NCBI GenBank assembly: GCA_047921175.1
Contig: JBLRWQ010000099.1
Span: 1 to 8,348 of the forward strand
DNA from: T1Sed10-7 sp047921175
Lineage (GTDB): Bacteria; Actinomycetota; Nitriliruptoria; Nitriliruptorales; Nitriliruptoraceae
DNA length: 8,348 bases
Direction of reading: 5' to 3'
Shown here piece by piece: positions 5,823-8,348 of this stretch; the first letter of the stretch is position 1, and each line of letters starts with the position of its first letter. The position numbers and the translations under genes are program-made. The notes under the pieces are model-generated. The model was not told the DNA's origin, searched no databases, and saw only the letters and a list, made by a program, of their open reading frames with translations.

Positions 5823-6551
5823 GTGCTCACGCTCTACCCTGCCATCGATATCCGGGACGGCAAGGCCGTCCGGTTGACCCAGGGCCGCGCCGATGCGGAG
5901 ACGGTCTACGGCGAGGACCCGGTCGAGGTGGCGCAGGGGTTCGCGGCGACCGGCACGAGCTGGCTCCACGTCGTCGACCTCGATGCGGCCTTCACCGGGG
6001 AGCCCCGCAACCGGCACCTGATCGAGGCGATCGTGGCCGAGACGGGCTGCCGGGTCCAGGCTTCCGGTGGGGTCCGGACCCTCGCCGACGTCGAGGCGTC
6101 GGTCGGCTACGGCGCCGAGCGGGTCGTGATCGGCACCATGGCGCTCACCGAGCCGGCCTTCGTGCAGCAGGCGCTCGAGGCGGTCGGCCCGCGTATCGCG
6201 GTCGGGCTGGATGCCCGCGGGACGACCCTGCAGGCGCGCGGCTGGACCGAGGAGGCCGGGGACCTGTTCGAGGCGCTCGACCGGTTCACGGCGATGGGGG
6301 TGCCGCGGTTCGTCTACACCGATGTCGCCAGGGACGGCATGCTGCAGGGCCCGAACGTCGCGATGCTGCAGCGGGTCGCCGACGCGACCTCGGCGAGCGT
6401 GACCGCCTCCGGTGGGGTCAGCTCCCTGGCCGACCTCGAGACGCTGGCGTCCTGCCATCCCCGTGTGGATGCGGCGATCGTCGGCAAGGCGCTCTACAGC
6501 GGTGCCTTCAGCCTCGCCGAGGCGCTCGCGACCGCGGCGGAGGCCCGCTGA
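5823..6551 (+). CDS. hisA: Phosphoribosyl isomerase HisA, possibly PriA-like
   Basis: Converts ProFAR to PRFAR by an Amadori rearrangement, giving the substrate of HisH-HisF. The 242-residue TIM barrel has the doubled half-barrel pattern. Catalytic residues are Asp9 in YPAIDIRDG and Asp130 in VGLDARG. Phosphate loops are QASGGVRT and TASGGVSS, and the end is IVGKALYSG. Arg17, Arg139, Trp141 and Asp171 fall where the dual-substrate actinobacterial PriA uses Arg19, Arg143, Trp145 and Asp175. The stretch GDLFEALDRF also resembles PriA more than classical HisA. PriA additionally isomerises phosphoribosylanthranilate in tryptophan synthesis, so dual function is possible but unproven. The start is GTG with GAGG 7 bases upstream. 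The stop shares one base with the hisF ATG. Confidence 0.95.
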   Translation: MLTLYPAIDIRDGKAVRLTQGRADAETVYGEDPVEVAQGFAATGTSWLHVVDLDAAFTGEPRNRHLIEAIVAETGCRVQASGGVRTLADVEASVGYGAERVVIGTMALTEPAFVQQALEAVGPRIAVGLDARGTTLQARGWTEEAGDLFEALDRFTAMGVPRFVYTDVARDGMLQGPNVAMLQRVADATSASVTASGGVSSLADLETLASCHPRVDAAIVGKALYSGAFSLAEALATAAEAR

Positions 6552-7381
6552 TGGCGGTGCTCCGGGTCCCCGCGGTCGCCCCCGAGGAGGAGGGCCTGGC
6601 CGTGCGGGTGATCCCCTGCCTGGACGTCACGGAGGGCCGGGTCGTCAAGGGGGTGCGTTTCGTGGAGCTGCGCGACGCCGGTGACCCGGTGGAGCTGGCC
6701 CGCTTCTACGACCAGGCCGGTGCGGACGAGCTGGTCTTCCTCGACATCACCGCCTCCAGCGATGGCCGCGACATCATGCTGGACGTGGTCTCCCGCACGG
6801 CCGAGGAGGTCTCGATCCCGTTCGCGGTGGGGGGCGGGATGCGCACCGTCGCCGACGCCCGGCGGATGCTCCACGCCGGCGCGGACAAGATCGCCTTCAA
6901 CACCGCGGCGGTCCGGCGCCCGGAGGTCCTCGCGGAGACCGCGGACGCCGTCGGTGGCCAGTCGGTCATCGCGGCCGTGGACGCCCGGCGTCGCGACCCG
7001 GCGGATCCGGGCGCCGGGTTCGAGGTGGTGATCCACGGCGGTCGGACCCCGACCGGTCTGGACGTGGTCGCCTGGTGCGCGCGGGCCGCGGAGCTCGGGG
7101 CGGGGGAGATCCTGCTGACCTCGATGGACCAGGACGGCACGAAGGCCGGGTTCGATCTGCCGTTGCTGCGGGAGGTCACCGCGGCGGTGTCGGTCCCGGT
7201 GATCGCCTCCGGTGGCGCCGGCTCGGCGGAGCATCTGGCTGCCGCAGCCCAGGACGGCAACGCCTCCGCGGTGCTGGCCGCCTCGATCCTGCACTTCGGT
7301 GAGGTCACCGTCGCCGAGGTCAAGGAGGCCATGGCGGCCCGGGGTGTGCCGGTCCGTCGGGTCCCGCCCGGCAGCGGCTGA
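6551..7381 (+). CDS. hisF: Imidazole glycerol phosphate synthase, cyclase subunit (HisF)
   Basis: Cyclase half of the HisH-HisF synthase: it uses ammonia from HisH to convert PRFAR into imidazole glycerol phosphate and AICAR. The TIM barrel shows VIPCLDV with catalytic Asp25, VKGVRFVELRDAGDPVE, FLDITASSDGR, AVGGGMRT, AVDARRR with catalytic Asp144, GEILLTSMDQDGTKAGFD and VIASGGAGS. These two aspartates correspond to Asp11 and Asp130 of the Thermotoga enzyme. The ATG at 6551 overlaps the hisA stop (TGATG) and has GGAGG 7 bases upstream, giving 276 residues, about 20 longer than usual. A GTG at 6602 would give 259. The longer form is preferred because mycobacterial HisF carries a similar extension ending in GLAVRVIPC, but this is not settled. 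The gene converges on the zinc-knuckle gene 16 bp away. Confidence 0.95.
   Translation: MAVLRVPAVAPEEEGLAVRVIPCLDVTEGRVVKGVRFVELRDAGDPVELARFYDQAGADELVFLDITASSDGRDIMLDVVSRTAEEVSIPFAVGGGMRTVADARRMLHAGADKIAFNTAAVRRPEVLAETADAVGGQSVIAAVDARRRDPADPGAGFEVVIHGGRTPTGLDVVAWCARAAELGAGEILLTSMDQDGTKAGFDLPLLREVTAAVSVPVIASGGAGSAEHLAAAAQDGNASAVLAASILHFGEVTVAEVKEAMAARGVPVRRVPPGSG
6584..6594 (+). promoter_or_regulatory. Internal Shine-Dalgarno-like tract before alternative hisF start
   Basis: GAGGAGGAGGG lies 7 bases before an in-frame GTG at 6602, inside the predicted N-terminus, where it encodes part of the Glu-Glu-Glu-Gly stretch. If used as a ribosome binding site it would make a HisF of normal length (259 residues). 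Confidence 0.4.
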
Positions 7382-7404
7382 ACGCCGGCCGGTGCCGTCA
7401 GCCG
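7375..7404. terminator. Candidate bidirectional terminator containing both stop codons
   Basis: CGGCTGA at 7375-7381 and TCAGCCG at 7398-7404 form a perfect 7-bp inverted repeat. The left arm ends with the hisF TGA. The right arm begins with the reverse complement of the zinc-knuckle gene's TGA. The 16-base loop is GC-rich and includes the palindrome CGGCCG. There is no T-tract on either side. The hairpin would form in both convergent transcripts. Confidence 0.4.
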
Positions 7405-7847
7405 GGGTGGCCGCCGACGGCCCCCGGGCCGTAGAGCGCGTCGAGGAGCCCGTCGAGGTCGTCCTGCGAGCGCAGCGGCACCTGGTCGACGCCACAGTCC
7501 GGACAGCGGGTGAGGGGGAGGTCGAGGTGGATCGTGTGCACGGGGAGCCCGTCCCCGTCGACGGTCAGGCTGCGCTGTGTCCGCCGAACCGGCAGCAGCA
7601 GCGGTGCATCGCAGGCACCGCAGCAGGTGCGCCGCAGGCGGCACCGGCGCGCGCGGGGGAGCCGGAGGTGGGCGACGGCCACGGCCGCATCACGGGCGGC
7701 CGCTGACGACTGCAGGCCGTGCTGGTCGCAGCGCAGCTCGAGGCCGGGCTCGAGCAGGCCCGCCACCGTGCCGCGGGCGCGTTCCACCGGCCCGGTCCGC
7801 GTCCAGGTGGCCTGCCGGCCGCAGACCGGGCAGCGGGAGGCCGTCAC
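7398..7847 (-). CDS. Small cysteine-rich protein with paired zinc-knuckle motifs, function unknown
   Basis: I do not recognise this 149-residue protein. It has two likely zinc sites: CPVC at 6-9 with CDQH at 40-43, and CGAC at 76-79 (after Cys75) with CPDC at 115-118. Each pairs a CxxC with a second Cx2C or Cx2H about 30-36 residues later, as in zinc ribbons. The middle is Arg-rich (62-73). The C-terminus SQDDLDGLLDALYG looks helical. No signal peptide or membrane segment is seen. The start is GTG at 7847, overlapping the stop of the upstream membrane-protein gene in a GTGA tetranucleotide. An upstream in-frame start at 7892 would add 15 residues that lie within that gene. No ribosome binding site precedes the GTG, which suggests coupled translation. 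Roles such as nucleic-acid or protein binding are guesses. Confidence 0.75.
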   Translation of the reverse strand: MTASRCPVCGRQATWTRTGPVERARGTVAGLLEPGLELRCDQHGLQSSAAARDAAVAVAHLRLPRARRCRLRRTCCGACDAPLLLPVRRTQRSLTVDGDGLPVHTIHLDLPLTRCPDCGVDQVPLRSQDDLDGLLDALYGPGAVGGHPG

Positions 7848-8341
7848 GGGTCGAGGCGTTCCAGTACCTCGTCGGAGAAGCGTTCCGTGCACAGGTCCTG
7901 GTCGCCGGTCTCCTCGATGCAGGCCTGCAGTTCGGTCAGTTCGTCCGAGAACTCCTCCAGGAACTGCCCGCCGAGCACGAACAGGAGCCCGATCCAGATG
8001 CCGGCGATGACCAACCCGGCGATGCCCGTGACCAGCCCCGCCAGCGCCTGACCGGCGCGGGGCGCGCCCTGCCGGGCCCGGCGTCGTCCGACCACGCCGA
8101 GCACGATCGCGGCCAGCGCACCCGGAACGGCGAGGAACAGCGGCAGCACCGCGAACCCCATCACGGCCAGCACGAGGCTCACGACGCCGATGATGACCGC
8201 GGCCAACGCCGCACCGTTGGTCGCCGGCGTGTCGCCGGCGGGGGGCGGCCGCCCCGCCCCGCCAGCTCCCCAGGACGGCGGACCGCCGGGTGGCGGGGGC
8301 GGTGGTGGGCTACCTGGGGGTGGGGGTGCGGCGTGGCTCAC
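7844..8341 (-). CDS. Proline-rich small membrane protein, DUF4190-like
   Basis: The 165-residue protein has a Pro/Gly-rich cytoplasmic-type N-terminus (1-40, with runs of four and seven prolines). Hydrophobic segments follow at about 44-66 and 68-85, then a basic loop GRRRARQG, then a third hydrophobic segment at about 100-124. The C-terminal tail is acidic, with cysteines in QACIEE and DLCTER. The pattern of two helices, an Arg-rich turn and GQALAGLVTGIAGLVI is that of the DUF4190 family, common in actinobacteria and of unknown function. It overlaps the zinc-knuckle gene downstream by four bases (GTGA). The start is taken as GTG at 8341, but only 7 bases remain before the window edge and no ribosome binding site is visible, so the gene could begin further out. 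Confidence 0.75.
   Translation of the reverse strand: MSHAAPPPPGSPPPPPPPGGPPSWGAGGAGRPPPAGDTPATNGAALAAVIIGVVSLVLAVMGFAVLPLFLAVPGALAAIVLGVVGRRRARQGAPRAGQALAGLVTGIAGLVIAGIWIGLLFVLGGQFLEEFSDELTELQACIEETGDQDLCTERFSDEVLERLDP
8288..8326 (+). other. G-quadruplex-capable tract
   Basis: Five G-runs of three or more (8288-8290, 8295-8299, 8307-8309, 8316-8320, 8322-8326), separated by loops of 4, 7, 6 and 1 bases, match the G3+N1-7 quadruplex pattern. They lie on the plus strand, which is the template strand for the start of the DUF4190-like gene. The pattern follows from the proline codons there, so a separate function is unproven. Confidence 0.45.
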
Positions 8342-8348
8342 GTCGACG

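Noticed and set aside
3681..6458. Very long open frame on the minus strand (925 codons) across hisB, hisH, the ABC gene and hisA
   Set aside because: It crosses four confident genes, including the ABC ATPase on the same strand in a different frame. The translation is Pro/Arg/Gly/Ala-rich with no motifs. Absence of stops is expected at this GC content.
5810..6550. Possible long hisF fusion starting at 5810
   Set aside because: The frame is open upstream of hisF, but that part is hisA read in the wrong frame; the real hisF begins at 6551 or 6602.
7719..8051. Plus-strand open frames opposite the zinc-knuckle and membrane protein genes
   Set aside because: They lack family-like motifs, whereas the minus-strand frames show CxxC pairs and clean membrane helices with a coupled overlap.

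Overview
This window is very GC-rich, has many GTG starts and has genes packed end to end. That, together with a hisD-hisC-hisB-hisH ... hisA-hisF order using a monofunctional hisB, points to an actinobacterium (Actinomycetota). A deep-branching class such as Nitriliruptoria is possible, but this is inferred from style and protein flavour, not from a marker gene.

Layout. (1) 51-728 (+): an OMP-decarboxylase-family gene (pyrF, pyrimidine synthesis), apparently leaderless. (2) 803-4556 (+): histidine genes hisD, hisC, hisB and hisH. hisD/hisC and hisB/hisH are joined by GTGA stop-start overlaps. (3) 4595-5704 (-): a MalK/UgpC-type ABC transporter ATPase in the opposite orientation. It splits the histidine cluster and has no permease or binding-protein gene beside it. 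(4) 5823-7381 (+): hisA and hisF, overlapping by one base, with their own candidate promoter in the 118-bp divergent gap. (5) 7398-8341 (-): two overlapping genes, a small proline-rich membrane protein of DUF4190 type followed by a small cysteine-rich protein with paired zinc-knuckle motifs. They converge on hisF.

How the genes work together. HisH and HisF form imidazole-glycerol-phosphate synthase. HisA supplies its substrate (PRFAR). HisB, HisC and HisD carry out the later steps to histidine. The steps of hisG, hisE, hisI and the histidinol-phosphatase are not encoded here. PyrF shares the phosphoribosyl economy but need not be co-transcribed.

No phage, CRISPR, IS element, tRNA or rRNA was seen. 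Most of the window is core metabolism. The unusual points are an orphan ABC ATPase lacking the switch histidine and having an altered signature motif, a PyrF lacking two normally conserved ligand-binding residues, an inverted repeat that contains both stop codons of the convergent hisF and zinc-knuckle genes, and the uncharacterised membrane/zinc-knuckle gene pair.
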